Both the position numbers and the translations under genes were made by a program. The notes under the pieces were generated by a model. That model searched no databases and was not told the origin of the DNA. It saw nothing but the letters and a program-made list of their open reading frames with translations. A stretch of DNA of 64,000 nt, taken from positions 59,130-123,129 of the forward strand of contig JAKJER010000019.1 of NCBI GenBank assembly GCA_022705325.1. The letters run 5' to 3'. Each line of letters starts with the position of its first letter. Positions within the stretch are counted from its first letter, which is position 1. Shown piece after piece: positions 27,401 through 36,370 of this stretch. This stretch comes from Planctomycetota bacterium (GTDB taxonomy: Bacteria; Planctomycetota; Phycisphaerae; SM23-33).

Positions 27401-27481
27401 GTCTCAGTCGCAGTACGTGCCTTACCTGGGTTCGTTCTAGCACACTTGCGGCCGACAGAATGCTACGATAGGCTACGATAC

Positions 27482-28198
27482 ATGCAGAATGGCTCGAAAT
27501 CCAGTCGAAATTGCGTAGTCTTGCTCAGCGGGGGGCTGGACTCGGCGACCACGCTGGCGATCGCCCGCTCGCGGGGCTTGGCCTGCTGCTGCCTGAGCTT
27601 CGACTACGGCCAGCGTCATCGCTACGAGTTGGAGGCGGCTGGGCGCGTCGCGCGGGAGTTGGGGGCGGTCGAGCACCGCGTGGTTCGCGTCGACCTGTCG
27701 GCCGATGCGGGGTTCGGGCACTCGGCCCTGACCGACGCCATCGACGTGCCCAAAGACCGCGACGACGACGGGCGCATCCCCGTGACATACGTGCCCGCCC
27801 GCAACACGATCTTCCTGAGCATTGCGCTGGCCTTCGCGGAGGCGGTGGAGGCGTTCGACATCTTCATCGGCGTCAACGCCATTGATTACAGCGGCTATCC
27901 GGATTGTCGCCCGGAGTTCATCGAGGCGTTCGAGCGGCTGGCCAACCTGGCCACGGCGGCGGCTGCGGAAGGGCGCGGGGCGTTCAAGATTCACGCCCCG
28001 CTGATCCACATGAACAAGGCCCAGATCATCCGCACGGGCCTGGACCTCGGAGTGGACTACTCCTGGACGCACAGTTGCTACGACCCCGGCCCGGGCGGGC
28101 TGGCCTGCGGGCGCTGCGACTCGTGCCGCCTGCGCCTGGCGGGTTTCGCGGCGGCGGGCGCGAAGGACCCCGCAGCGTACCGAAAGCAGGAGCCATAG
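27482..28198 (+). CDS. queC: 7-cyano-7-deazaguanine synthase
   Basis: A 238-residue ATP-dependent enzyme that converts 7-carboxy-7-deazaguanine to preQ0 in queuosine biosynthesis. The PP-loop SGGLDSAT (about residues 16-23) binds ATP; FDYGQRHRYEL, PARNTIFLSIALAFAE and GVNAIDYSGYPDCRPEFIEAF are diagnostic. A zinc site is formed by Cys residues in CYDPGP and CGRCDSCRLR. No Shine-Dalgarno is visible; a 9-base direct repeat GCTACGATA (27462-27470 and 27472-27480) just before ATG contains two TACGAT -10-like sites, so a leaderless transcript is possible. It converges with the methyltransferase-like gene. Confidence 0.94.
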   Translation: MQNGSKSSRNCVVLLSGGLDSATTLAIARSRGLACCCLSFDYGQRHRYELEAAGRVARELGAVEHRVVRVDLSADAGFGHSALTDAIDVPKDRDDDGRIPVTYVPARNTIFLSIALAFAEAVEAFDIFIGVNAIDYSGYPDCRPEFIEAFERLANLATAAAAEGRGAFKIHAPLIHMNKAQIIRTGLDLGVDYSWTHSCYDPGPGGLACGRCDSCRLRLAGFAAAGAKDPAAYRKQEP

Positions 28199-28217
28199 GT
28201 CCGTAGGGTTCCGGAGG

Positions 28218-29240
28218 TCAGAGTTTCAGCGCATCCATCACCAGCGACCCCTCGCACGGGCAGAAGGCGCGGATGTTGGCCTCGCTCGTGCCGGGCGGAA
28301 TCTCGCAGCCGGGCATGAAGATGAAGCGCTCGCCGCCGTCTGCGATGGCCTTGCGGGCGGCGGCGGCGACGGTCTCGCTCGTGCCCTGGAGGACCACGCC
28401 AGAGGGGTCGATGTTGCCGCAAAGCGTCACGCCCGGCCCGACCGCCGCCCGGGCGGCGGCCAGGTCCACCATCCAGTCCACGTCGATGACGTCGGCGTCG
28501 GTGGTGGCCATCAGGCCCACGATGTCGCGGATGTTGCCGCAGATGTGCAGCTTGACCGTGGCGCCGGCTTCGTGGATGCCTTCGAAGAGCTTTCGCTGCC
28601 AGGCGAGCACGTGTTCCCGGTAGATGGCCGGGCCGACCAGGCTGGCCGCGGCGTCGCCCACGCCGATCATGTCCGCCCCGGCCGCCACCTGGGCGCGGGC
28701 GAAGACGACGGCGTTGTCCACGATGCGGTCAGCCGCCTGGTGGAACATCTCGGGATTGTCCATCAGGTCCATCATCGTCTCGGACATGCCGCGGAGGTCG
28801 GTGTACTCCGCCAGCGGGCCCTCGACCCAGCCGAGGATGCTGTGGGTGCTTCCCATCTCGGCGGCCATCCGGGCCACGCTGGCCACCCGCTGTCGCATCC
28901 GCGGGCAGGCGTCGACCTCCAGCCGCGGCAGGGCGGCGGCGTCGGCGGGGGAGGTGATGACGTGGTTCTTCGGCATGCCCACGCCCTCGTCGGGGTAGTC
29001 GAAGGTCATGCCGTAGCCTTCCGCCTCGCGCCAGGGGTCGCTGATGGCCGACACCTGGTCCACCTCGAAGGCCCGCGTCACCGCCATCGCCGCCTCGGCC
29101 AGCACGTCACCGTCCAGATAGAACTCGCGGTAGGTCCGACCGACGTAGTGGGCCGCCCAGGCCATGAAGATCGGTGTGACGGCGACGCGGTCACGCGGCG
29201 TGCCGCGAAGCGTGGCGTACATGCGCTCTTTCGGCGTCAT
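28218..29240 (-). CDS. Uroporphyrinogen decarboxylase-fold methyltransferase (MtaA/CmuA type)
   Basis: A 340-residue TIM barrel of the URO-D/MtaA superfamily. The zinc-binding HxC motif of cobalamin:thiol methyltransferases is present (LHICGN), and the distal Cys lies in PGCEIPPGTSEANI, which typifies MtaA/CmuA rather than porphyrin enzymes (HemE). It likely moves methyl groups between a corrinoid protein and a thiol or other acceptor; the partner corrinoid protein is not in the window. AAGGAG precedes ATG 29240. The organism clearly uses cobalamin (nrdJ). Confidence 0.85.
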   Translation of the reverse strand: MTPKERMYATLRGTPRDRVAVTPIFMAWAAHYVGRTYREFYLDGDVLAEAAMAVTRAFEVDQVSAISDPWREAEGYGMTFDYPDEGVGMPKNHVITSPADAAALPRLEVDACPRMRQRVASVARMAAEMGSTHSILGWVEGPLAEYTDLRGMSETMMDLMDNPEMFHQAADRIVDNAVVFARAQVAAGADMIGVGDAAASLVGPAIYREHVLAWQRKLFEGIHEAGATVKLHICGNIRDIVGLMATTDADVIDVDWMVDLAAARAAVGPGVTLCGNIDPSGVVLQGTSETVAAAARKAIADGGERFIFMPGCEIPPGTSEANIRAFCPCEGSLVMDALKL

Positions 29241-29268
29241 GGAAGCTCCTTTGCTCGTCGGATCAAAG

Positions 29269-29400
29269 TCAACCACAGAGGCCACAGAGATCACCGAGAT
29301 TCTCTCTCAAGCCAGCCCAACCAGTAACGAACAACCAACAACCAACAACCAACAACCAACAACAAGAAACCTCTGTGTCCTCTGCGTCTGCTGTGGTGGT
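29269..29400. repeat. CACAGAG-type palindromic repeat element with heptanucleotide core
   Basis: AACCACAGAGGCCACAGAG (from 29271) at one end and the inverted, related series CCTCTGTGTCCTCTGCG with TGTGGT (to 29398) at the other enclose four perfect tandem copies of ACAACCA (29331-29358) plus a partial fifth. It fills the space between two minus-strand genes. Confidence 0.6.
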
Positions 29401-29405
29401 CTCTT

Positions 29406-30215
29406 CTACTGCGCCGTCCACCCGCCGTCCACGGTCAGCATGCATCCGGTGACGTAGCTGGAGGCCCGGCTGGCCAGGAAGACCACCGGCGAGCGGATTT
29501 CGTGCATCGCCGCCCATCGGGCCATGGGGACCTTGTCCAGCACGAAGGCGGCCGCCTGGGGGTCCTCCAGCAGCGGACGGTTGATCTCGGTCATGAACGG
29601 GCCCGGGCACAGCGCGTTGACCGTCACGCCCGTGCGGGCCAGTTCGACCGCCAGCGTCCGCGTGAGTTGGACCACGGCGCCCTTGCTGGCGGTGTACGAG
29701 ACGCGCCCGCTCAACCCCACCAGTCCGACCGCTGAGGCGAGGTTGATGATCCGCCCGTAGCCCTTGGCCACCATCTCGTTGGCGGCCCGGCGGCAGCAGT
29801 AGAACAGCCCGCTGACGTTCACGTCCTGGATCTTCCGCCAGTCCTCGTCGCGGATCTGAGCGATGGGCGAGCGGATATTGAGCCCGGCGTTGTTGACGAC
29901 GATCTCGATGTGGCCCAACTCGGCCAGGGCCTTGTCGAAGCCCGCCTCCACGCTGTTGCGGTCGGCGACGTCCATGACGATCGGCACCGCCCGCCGCCCG
30001 GTGGCGGCAGCGATCTCGGCGGCGGCTTGGTCCAGTTCCGCCTGGCGACGGGCGGTGATAACCACGTCGGCCCCCGCCGTCGCCAGCGCCAGGGCCATCT
30101 CCTTGCCCAAGCCCATCGACCCGCCGGTGATCAGCGCGACCTGCCCGTGAAGGTCGAAGAGGGCTTGGTTGTTGGTTGTTTGTTGTTGGTTGTCAGTGGG
30201 GGGAGTGTCTGTCAT
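29406..30215 (-). CDS. Short-chain dehydrogenase/reductase (gluconate 5-dehydrogenase-like)
   Basis: A 269-residue SDR. The NAD(P) motif ITGGSMGLGKE (TGxxxGxG), NNAG, the catalytic serine in NLASAVGL, and YTASK (Tyr and Lys) are all present, with PGPFMTEIN and GGWTAQ at the end. Likely a sugar or polyol dehydrogenase. The first 18 residues (from ATG 30215) include QQQTTNN encoded by a heptanucleotide repeat (30166-30193); the SDR fold proper starts at ALFDLHGQVALITG and no alternative start codon lies between, so repeat changes would alter the frame of the gene. Confidence 0.9.
   Translation of the reverse strand: MTDTPPTDNQQQTTNNQALFDLHGQVALITGGSMGLGKEMALALATAGADVVITARRQAELDQAAAEIAAATGRRAVPIVMDVADRNSVEAGFDKALAELGHIEIVVNNAGLNIRSPIAQIRDEDWRKIQDVNVSGLFYCCRRAANEMVAKGYGRIINLASAVGLVGLSGRVSYTASKGAVVQLTRTLAVELARTGVTVNALCPGPFMTEINRPLLEDPQAAAFVLDKVPMARWAAMHEIRSPVVFLASRASSYVTGCMLTVDGGWTAQ
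30166..30193. repeat. Heptanucleotide tandem repeat inside the SDR coding start
   Basis: TGGTTGT units at 30166-30172, 30173-30179 and 30187-30193, with one variant (TTGTTGT) at 30180-30186. This is the reverse complement of the ACAACCA repeat found just beyond the other end of the same gene. Confidence 0.75.
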
Positions 30216-30292
30216 AACCGTTCACCGTGCCGCATTGCCATGGAACTTGCAGGACCTATGGGACCTACGGGCCCCATTCAAACAACGAACAA

Positions 30293-30775
30293 CTACTTCT
30301 TCCCGATGGCCCGCTGCTGCTTGAAGAACTCCGTGAGCATCGCACCGCACTCCGCGGCCCGCGGGCCGGCGATCACCTCGACCTGGTGGTTGAGCCGACT
30401 GTCGCTGCACAGGCGATACAAGGTGTCGACGGCCCCGGCCTTGGGGTCCGCGGCGCCATAAACCAGGCGGGGGATGCGGGCCAGCACAATGGCGCCGGCG
30501 CACATGCAGCAGGGCTCGAGCGTGACGGCCAGGGTGCAGCCGGTCAGGCGCCAGTCGCCGACGGCGGCGGCAGCCTGACGGATGGCGAGCATCTCAGCGT
30601 GGGCGGTCGGGTCGGCGTCCAGCAGGCGGCGGTTATGGGCGGCCGCGATGATCCGTCCATCCCGCTCGATGGCCGCCCCGATCGGCACCTCGCCGGCCTT
30701 AAAGGCCAATCTTGCCTGCTCTATCGCCGCGGCCAAGACTGAATCGTAGTGTGCATCGGGTGCAGGTGCTTCCAT
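30293..30775 (-). CDS. tadA: tRNA-specific adenosine deaminase
   Basis: A 160-residue cytidine/deoxycytidylate-deaminase-fold enzyme that makes inosine at the wobble position of tRNA-Arg(ACG). Zinc ligands and catalytic Glu are in HAEM (His59, Glu61) and PCCMC (Cys89, Cys92), with GGEVPIG-like GEVPIGAAI near the N-terminus and YGAADPKAGA, DTLYRL and FFKQQR in the C-terminal half typical of TadA. Guanine deaminase of the same superfamily is a less likely alternative. It lies 77 bases upstream of the SDR on the same strand. Confidence 0.9.
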   Translation of the reverse strand: MEAPAPDAHYDSVLAAAIEQARLAFKAGEVPIGAAIERDGRIIAAAHNRRLLDADPTAHAEMLAIRQAAAAVGDWRLTGCTLAVTLEPCCMCAGAIVLARIPRLVYGAADPKAGAVDTLYRLCSDSRLNHQVEVIAGPRAAECGAMLTEFFKQQRAIGKK

Positions 30776-31139
30776 GTTGTCGGCATCCTAGCCGAAGCGG
30801 TTGCCTATGCCAAGCCAGTTGCTACAGTTCGTGCCTGTTCGCGGCGTGCCCGCAAGGGTGACAAACGCACCACGCGCCGACAGTAACGACACCGCCGCGG
30901 AAGACGCTGCACGGACGGTGGGGCCCACGGCAGACAAAACGCCCGGAAACGTCACTACTGACGGGTTCCCTGGCGACGTCGCTGCTGCCCACGGCACCCG
31001 CTCCTCGATGTCGCCGGGCGGGAATATCCTGGTCTTTCCTGTCCCCGAGTCGGTGAGGTCTGATCTGGCGTCTCAGTCGGTCCGTTCCGGTCAGTCGTCC
31101 GCCCCGTGGGCCAGACGCGTGCAGGCGGAGGAGAGGTCC
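30776..31139 (+). other. Upstream region of the SpoIIE-type phosphatase gene
   Basis: The phosphatase frame is open through this stretch, but the encoded sequence is low in hydrophobic structure and lacks the family's usual start. No ribosome-binding site precedes the upstream start codons, whereas GGAGGAGAGG precedes 31140. I therefore treat it as leader sequence; an N-terminal extension starting at 30801 or 31009 cannot be excluded. Confidence 0.5.
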
Positions 31140-32783
31140 ATGTTCGACCCCCGCCTGGCACAGGCCCGCGCCCAACTGAGGGGGATCTTCGCCCACGGCG
31201 AAGGCGACATCCGGATGGAGCCGTCGGCCGGCTCGCTGCGATCCGAACTCTCCGCCTGCCTCGGCTGGGGGGGCAGCTTCCGCCACGCGCTGGCCACGTG
31301 GTTCGTTCGTCTGTGCCCGCTGTGGCGCGAGGCCCGTCAACTGGCCCACCACCTTGCATGGGAGGTTCTGCCCCGCGCCCGCGAGCGGGGCGTGGACAAC
31401 CTGGTGCTGGAGGTGGCCGCCGACGGGACCGTCCGCTTCGAGGCCGCAGGCGAGGCGATGCAAAGACGCTACGCCCACATCGGCAAGCTGGCATGCCTGC
31501 TCGACCTGTTCCGCATCGATCTGTCCAGCCGGCTGGAGGCCGAGCAGATCCGCCAGGTTCTGACGCTGCTGTGGACGTACCGTCGCGAATTGCACGAAGC
31601 CCAGCACGGGGCGGTCCCGCATGGCGTGCCGGGCCGGCTGCTCACCGAGTCGGGCGTGTCGGTCGCCTGTACCCGCACCAGCTTGCGGGCCGGCACGCTC
31701 AAGATCGACTACAGCTACTCCGCCACGCGGTTCTCGCATGCGGTCCCCCTGTTCGATCCCCACCACCCGAAGTTCCGCGACCACCGCGTCCTGTTCCGCG
31801 CCGCCCCGCGGTTTGCCCTGCTGGCCGGGCTGGTCGCCCTGATCCCCTACATCATCACCAAGTTCTTCGGCACCGGCTGGGTGCTGGCGAGCGTCGCCGT
31901 CCTGGGCGCGGCCACGCTGACCGTCCTGACGCACGTGTTCTTCATGATCGTCGGCCGGGTGGAGTACGACAACGAGGAGAAGGCCCACCGCCTGGCCCGG
32001 GCCAACCAGGACCTCCAGCGCCACACCATGCGGACCCAGGAAGACCTGGCCCGCGCGCGGTCCGTCCAAGAGAGGCTCCTGCCCGACATGACCGACATGA
32101 CCATGTCCGGCAGACTGGACTGGGGCGGGCTGTTCAAGCCCCAGGCCGAGGTCGGAGGCGACTACTTCGACCTCGCCCAACTCGACGAGGACCGGGTGGC
32201 CATACTCTTCTGCGACGTCAGCGGGCACGGGATGGCCGCCGCCCTCATGACCGTCATCGTCAAGACGGCCTTCGCCGCCTGGGTGGACGACGGGGGCGAC
32301 ATGCCCGGCTTCCTGGGACGCCTCAACCGCCATCTCTGTCAGCTCACCCCCCAGGAGGACTATGCCGCCATCTTCCTGGCGGTCTACCACGTGCCCAGCG
32401 GCGAGTTGACGTACCTCAACTGCGGGCACCACCCCGAGCCGTGGGTGATCCCGGCCAGCCGGCAGGCGCCCATCCGGGCGCTCAGCAGCGCCCGGGCCAC
32501 AGTATTGGGGTTCGATCCGGACCTGACCTTCCAGCCGGGGCGATGCCGACTCCTGCCGGGCGACACCCTGCTGTTCCTGACCGACGGACTGACCGAAGCC
32601 CGCAACCTGCGAGGCGAGATCTTCGGGTCCGAGCAGATGGACGAACTGCTGGAACGCAACCGCACAGCCGAGATCCCGGACCTGCTGGCCGCGATCGATC
32701 GCGAGGTCGCCTGCTTCGCCCACCAGGCCCCCCAGACCGACGACCGCACCGCACTTGCGATGCGGGTGTGCACCGTCCAGTGA
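31140..32783 (+). CDS. Membrane protein with SpoIIE/PP2C-type serine phosphatase domain
   Basis: A 547-residue protein. The N-terminal part (about residues 30-200) is an alpha-rich sensor-like region of unknown family. Two hydrophobic helices lie near residues 222-270 (FALLAGLVALIPYIITKFF and VLASVAVLGAATLTVLTHVF). A coiled linker leads to an RsbU/SpoIIE-type phosphatase domain (about 310-547): GGDYFDLA and DVSGHGMAAALM (metal-binding Asp residues), YLNCGHHP, FLTDGLTEARN and DDRTALAMRV. Such enzymes dephosphorylate anti-anti-sigma factors in partner-switching. No anti-sigma or STAS gene is adjacent. A strong Shine-Dalgarno determines the start. Confidence 0.86.
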   Translation: MFDPRLAQARAQLRGIFAHGEGDIRMEPSAGSLRSELSACLGWGGSFRHALATWFVRLCPLWREARQLAHHLAWEVLPRARERGVDNLVLEVAADGTVRFEAAGEAMQRRYAHIGKLACLLDLFRIDLSSRLEAEQIRQVLTLLWTYRRELHEAQHGAVPHGVPGRLLTESGVSVACTRTSLRAGTLKIDYSYSATRFSHAVPLFDPHHPKFRDHRVLFRAAPRFALLAGLVALIPYIITKFFGTGWVLASVAVLGAATLTVLTHVFFMIVGRVEYDNEEKAHRLARANQDLQRHTMRTQEDLARARSVQERLLPDMTDMTMSGRLDWGGLFKPQAEVGGDYFDLAQLDEDRVAILFCDVSGHGMAAALMTVIVKTAFAAWVDDGGDMPGFLGRLNRHLCQLTPQEDYAAIFLAVYHVPSGELTYLNCGHHPEPWVIPASRQAPIRALSSARATVLGFDPDLTFQPGRCRLLPGDTLLFLTDGLTEARNLRGEIFGSEQMDELLERNRTAEIPDLLAAIDREVACFAHQAPQTDDRTALAMRVCTVQ

Positions 32784-32829
32784 GAACGCCGTTCCCCTCA
32801 TGTCGCGTTTCGGCCTGATTTCCTTCGCG

Positions 32830-32881
32830 CGCAAAAGAAAGCCCGCGGCACGCCTCCCGTGAGGGGCAAGTCCGCGGGCTT
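32830..32881 (-). terminator. Intrinsic terminator of the PEP-CTERM gene
   Basis: A perfect 10-bp stem (AAGCCCGCGG at 32839-32848 with CCGCGGGCTT at 32872-32881) has a CCTC/GAGG inner hairpin. On the minus strand it is followed by a T-rich stretch (32830-32838). It also lies downstream of the phosphatase gene on the plus strand and may serve both. Confidence 0.7.
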
Positions 32882-32905
32882 GTCGTCGGGTTGTCGCTAT
32901 GGGGC

Positions 32906-34309
32906 CTACGCGTGGCGGCGTTTGCGGAGATAACCGCCCAGGCCGCAGGTCGCCAGACCCAGCAGGGCCATCGTGGCCGGCTCGGGCACTGTCGCCAGGC
33001 GCAGCGTCGGGGCCATGGCGGTGTCATGCTCCTCAGAAGCGAACACCAGGTTGTTCCCGCCGGGTTCCCGGGTGAAGATGAACGTGACCAGCCCGTCGGT
33101 GTCGGCCTTCAGGAAGTCGATGAACGCGTTGGGCGTGACCGACTGGAGATTGCCAAACGACACCAGCACGGTCTGGCCGGAGGTCTGCGGATTGATCGCC
33201 GGCACGACGAACTGGCCCAGCAGGGGGGCCAGGTCCGTGTCGATCGCGTTGCCGCCCAGATTGGCCGGGGCGTTGTTCCAGTCCAGTTCGCCGGCGGGGT
33301 CGTTATCGGTCCCGCCGTTGCCCTCGATCCAGTTGTTGCCGGCGGCATCGTCCCGCAGGCCGAACACGTTGACGGTATAGGTCTGCGGCGTGTCGTCACC
33401 GGTGCCGTTGTTGTTGACAATGACCTGAAGATCGAGCTGGGCGTCGATGACCTCATCGGAGGCACCCGAAAGGTCGAACCGGATGTACCCCTTTCGCGTC
33501 GTGCCGCTGGTGTCGGAGTTCTTGACGGGCAGGTCGGAGTCGGTGCCGTAGTTTTCGTTGGGGATTCCCAGCCGGACATACGAATCCGCGTCGGGCGTCA
33601 GCGCGAACTCCTGGCCGATGCGCCCGTCCGGCGCGGCCAGCAGGCTGGTCACGGGCCCCAGGCCCGTGGGGGCGGGCAAACTGGCCTTCTGCAAGACGAG
33701 GGCGTCGACGGCCGAACCGTCCTCCCGCTGGCTGACGCGAATGTTGTACACGCCCGGCGTCGCGATGTTCCAGGTCATGGGGTTGTCAGCCGCTCCGGCG
33801 GAGTTGATCTCCGCCTGGCCGCCCCCGTCCCAACGAAAGGTGTTGCTGTTGTGGGTCATCTCGTACCAGTCGGCCTGGCCGGTGCCGGTGCCGTCCTTGA
33901 TCTCGACGAGGTCCACGAACATCGAATCGCTGTTGCCCCCGCCGCCGATGTTCGTGTTGTTCCCCCAGCGCAGGTAGAGCCGATACGTCCCGGGGTCGGT
34001 GACGGCCACCGAATACTGAATGCTCGGGGCCACCATGGGCCCGCCTCCCGTGCCAACCTGGTCGGGCAGCGACTGGACGAACTTGCCTCCCCGCGCCAAG
34101 TTCAGCGTGCCGGCGCCGCCGTTCTCATCCGGAACGACCAGCCACGAGTCGGGGTATGCGGTGTCCGCTCGGGAGCTGTACCACTCGCCCTCCATCACGA
34201 ACTGGCCGTTGGTGGACGTATAGACGATGCCCCCTTGCGCCGTCGAAATGACCAGCAGGCCCGCAGCCAACAGGGCTGCTCCAAGACAGATCCAAGAACG
34301 ATGAGTCAT
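32906..34309 (-). CDS. PEP-CTERM sorting-signal protein with DNRLRE-type beta domain
   Basis: A 467-residue exported protein. A signal peptide (MTHRSWICLGAALLAAGLLV then ISTAQG) is followed by a galactose-binding-like domain (about residues 25-210; TYRLYLRWGNN, NIRVSQREDGS) and a second beta domain (about 235-435) with DSYVRLGIPNENYGTDSDL and KGYIRFDLSG, the DNRLRE/CBM96-like pattern. The C-terminus is a textbook PEP-CTERM signal: VPEPATM, a hydrophobic helix, then YLRKRRHA. It should be processed by an exosortase, none of which is in the window. GGAGG precedes ATG 34309. Confidence 0.9.
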   Translation of the reverse strand: MTHRSWICLGAALLAAGLLVISTAQGGIVYTSTNGQFVMEGEWYSSRADTAYPDSWLVVPDENGGAGTLNLARGGKFVQSLPDQVGTGGGPMVAPSIQYSVAVTDPGTYRLYLRWGNNTNIGGGGNSDSMFVDLVEIKDGTGTGQADWYEMTHNSNTFRWDGGGQAEINSAGAADNPMTWNIATPGVYNIRVSQREDGSAVDALVLQKASLPAPTGLGPVTSLLAAPDGRIGQEFALTPDADSYVRLGIPNENYGTDSDLPVKNSDTSGTTRKGYIRFDLSGASDEVIDAQLDLQVIVNNNGTGDDTPQTYTVNVFGLRDDAAGNNWIEGNGGTDNDPAGELDWNNAPANLGGNAIDTDLAPLLGQFVVPAINPQTSGQTVLVSFGNLQSVTPNAFIDFLKADTDGLVTFIFTREPGGNNLVFASEEHDTAMAPTLRLATVPEPATMALLGLATCGLGGYLRKRRHA

Positions 34310-34502
34310 AATCCGTCCTCCAAAAGACAGCTTGTCCAATCAATCAAACCGTGACATGTACAAGTCAGGCGGAACGAAGTGAACTCGCTCTGCGGAGCTT
34401 TCGATCTGCAACGCCATCGCCATCCACCTTCATTTTACCCCGGCTCCGGATATTGACAACCCCGTTTTCCCCGAATGTCCGGGCGGGCCCAGCCGAGAAT
34501 CG

Positions 34503-36266
34503 TCAGTCCCAGTCCAGGTCCTTGATCTGGAGTTCCGGCGCGACGTTCCCGTTGAAGCGGTTGACGACCAGTTCGCCCACGACGTGGACCTGGTTGATGC
34601 CGGCCAGGCGGTCGGCGTAGTCGCCCAGGCCGAATCCGACGGCCCGCAGGGTCGCTCCGCCCTGACCCAGGACGAGGCTGAGGGTTTGTCCGTTCCTGCC
34701 CAGGCGGCGCGGCGGGCCCAGGAGGCGGCACGCGCGGGCCAGAACCAGCGGTGCGGGGTTGGACTGTCCGAAGGGGGCCATCTTCTCCAGGCACTGGGCG
34801 GCTGGGAGACTCAGAGCGGGCAGCGGCGCCTCGGCGTCCACGCGCAGGGCGGGCAGGAGCTGGTCCGCCGTGATCCGCTCGCCCGCATAGGCCAGGAAGC
34901 TGGCGGTGAAGGCGGGCAGCTTGTCGCCCTGAATGCGGATGCCGCCGGCCATCGCGTGCCCGCCGAAACCCTCCAGATGGTCGGCGCAGGCGGCCAGGGC
35001 GTCGACGAGGTTGAAGCCGGGGATCGACCGTCCGCTGCCTTGTCCGCCCTCGCCGTTGAGGGCGACCAGGATGCTCGGGCGGCAGAACAGGCCGACCATC
35101 CGGCTGGCCACGATCCCGATGACCCCGCCGTGCCAGTTCTCGCTGGACAGCACGATGCCGCGGCAGTCGGGGTTGTCCATCTTCAGTTCACGGACCATGT
35201 CGGCGGCCTGCTGGGCGATCTCCCGCTCGACCTTCTGCCGCTCGGCGTTCTGGCCGGCCAGGTAGGTGGCGATCTCGTTGCAGCGGGCCTCGTCGCGGCT
35301 GGTCAGCAGTTCGACGGCCAGCGCCGCGTGGCCCATTCGCCCGCAGGCGTTGATTCGAGGGGCGAGCTTGAAACCCACGTCGTAGGCGTCGAGCTTCTCG
35401 CCGGTCAGCCCCGTCGAGGCCAGCAGGGCCCGGATTCCGGGCAGGGGGCAGGCGGGCAGGCCTCGCAGCCCGTGGGTCGCGATGACGCGGTTCTCGCCTT
35501 GCAGGGGAACCACGTCGGCGATGGTGCCCAGGGCGGCCAGGCAGGTCGCGTTGATCAGGAAGTCGCGCATGGTCGCGTCGACGCGGGTCTCGCCGCAGAT
35601 CTGGCGGGCGATCTGCCAGGCGAGCTTGAAGGCCACCCCCGATCCAGCCAGGTGTGGGTTCGGCGTCAGCTCGCCCGGCAGGGCCGGGTGCACGATCACT
35701 GCTGCCCGCGGCAGCACCGGCGGGGGGGTGTGGTGGTCGGTGACGATCACGTCCGTGCCACGGGCCATGGCCGATTCCAGCGGTCCAGCCGCCGAGATGC
35801 CGCAGTCGATGGTCACCAGCAGGTCGCAGCCTTCGTCCAGGAGCTTGTCGACGGCCTCCCGGTTCACGCCGTATCCCTCGTCGAGGCGGTGAGGGATGTA
35901 GAAGCGGACGTCGGCGCCGACCATGCGGAGGATGGCGTGGAGGATGGCGACGCCGGTGATGCCGTCGACGTCGTAGTCGCCGTAGAGGACGATCCGCTGC
36001 TTCTTGCTGACGGCGTGCGCGATCCGGCGGGCGGCCTCGACCGTGCCGCTGAGCAGCGCGGGGTCGTGCAGTTCCGCCAGGCGGGGGGTGAGGAAAGAAC
36101 GGGCGGCCTCCGGGCTGCTCAGCCCGCGATTGTGGAGGATCTGGGCCACCAGGGCGGTCACCCCCAGGCGGCGGGCGGCCTGCTCGACGCCCTCCATCGG
36201 TGCAGCCAGCTCCCAGCGGCAGCGTCGCCGGGTCCGTCCCTGTGCGGCCTGTGCGTCTCCTTCCAT
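34503..36266 (-). CDS. recJ: Single-stranded-DNA-specific exonuclease RecJ
   Basis: A 587-residue DHH-family 5'-3' exonuclease for recombination and mismatch repair. Core motifs: YGDYDVDGITG (motif I), TIDCGISAAG (II), VTDHHTPPP (III, the DHH triad), GTIADVVPL (IV), the DHHA1 motif GFGGHAMAGG and SGRSIPGFNL. The C-terminal OB-like part includes PFGQSNPAP. ATG 36266 is chosen because the product length and beginning match RecJ; the frame stays open upstream to 36392 into the thiC promoter region. The gene is divergent from thiC with about 105 bp between. Confidence 0.95.
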   Translation of the reverse strand: MEGDAQAAQGRTRRRCRWELAAPMEGVEQAARRLGVTALVAQILHNRGLSSPEAARSFLTPRLAELHDPALLSGTVEAARRIAHAVSKKQRIVLYGDYDVDGITGVAILHAILRMVGADVRFYIPHRLDEGYGVNREAVDKLLDEGCDLLVTIDCGISAAGPLESAMARGTDVIVTDHHTPPPVLPRAAVIVHPALPGELTPNPHLAGSGVAFKLAWQIARQICGETRVDATMRDFLINATCLAALGTIADVVPLQGENRVIATHGLRGLPACPLPGIRALLASTGLTGEKLDAYDVGFKLAPRINACGRMGHAALAVELLTSRDEARCNEIATYLAGQNAERQKVEREIAQQAADMVRELKMDNPDCRGIVLSSENWHGGVIGIVASRMVGLFCRPSILVALNGEGGQGSGRSIPGFNLVDALAACADHLEGFGGHAMAGGIRIQGDKLPAFTASFLAYAGERITADQLLPALRVDAEAPLPALSLPAAQCLEKMAPFGQSNPAPLVLARACRLLGPPRRLGRNGQTLSLVLGQGGATLRAVGFGLGDYADRLAGINQVHVVGELVVNRFNGNVAPELQIKDLDWD

Positions 36267-36370
36267 GATGCACGCGATTATAGCGAAGGGGCCCGGAGAC
36301 GCAATCGTTTCGCCTGTGGAAACCAGGGTCCATTCGCGGTAAAATACTCCCTTTGTCTTCCGGAGAAACC

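Noticed and set aside
36267..36370. TPP riboswitch upstream of thiC
   Set aside because: No CTGAGA or thi-box sequence, and the interval is about 100 bp.
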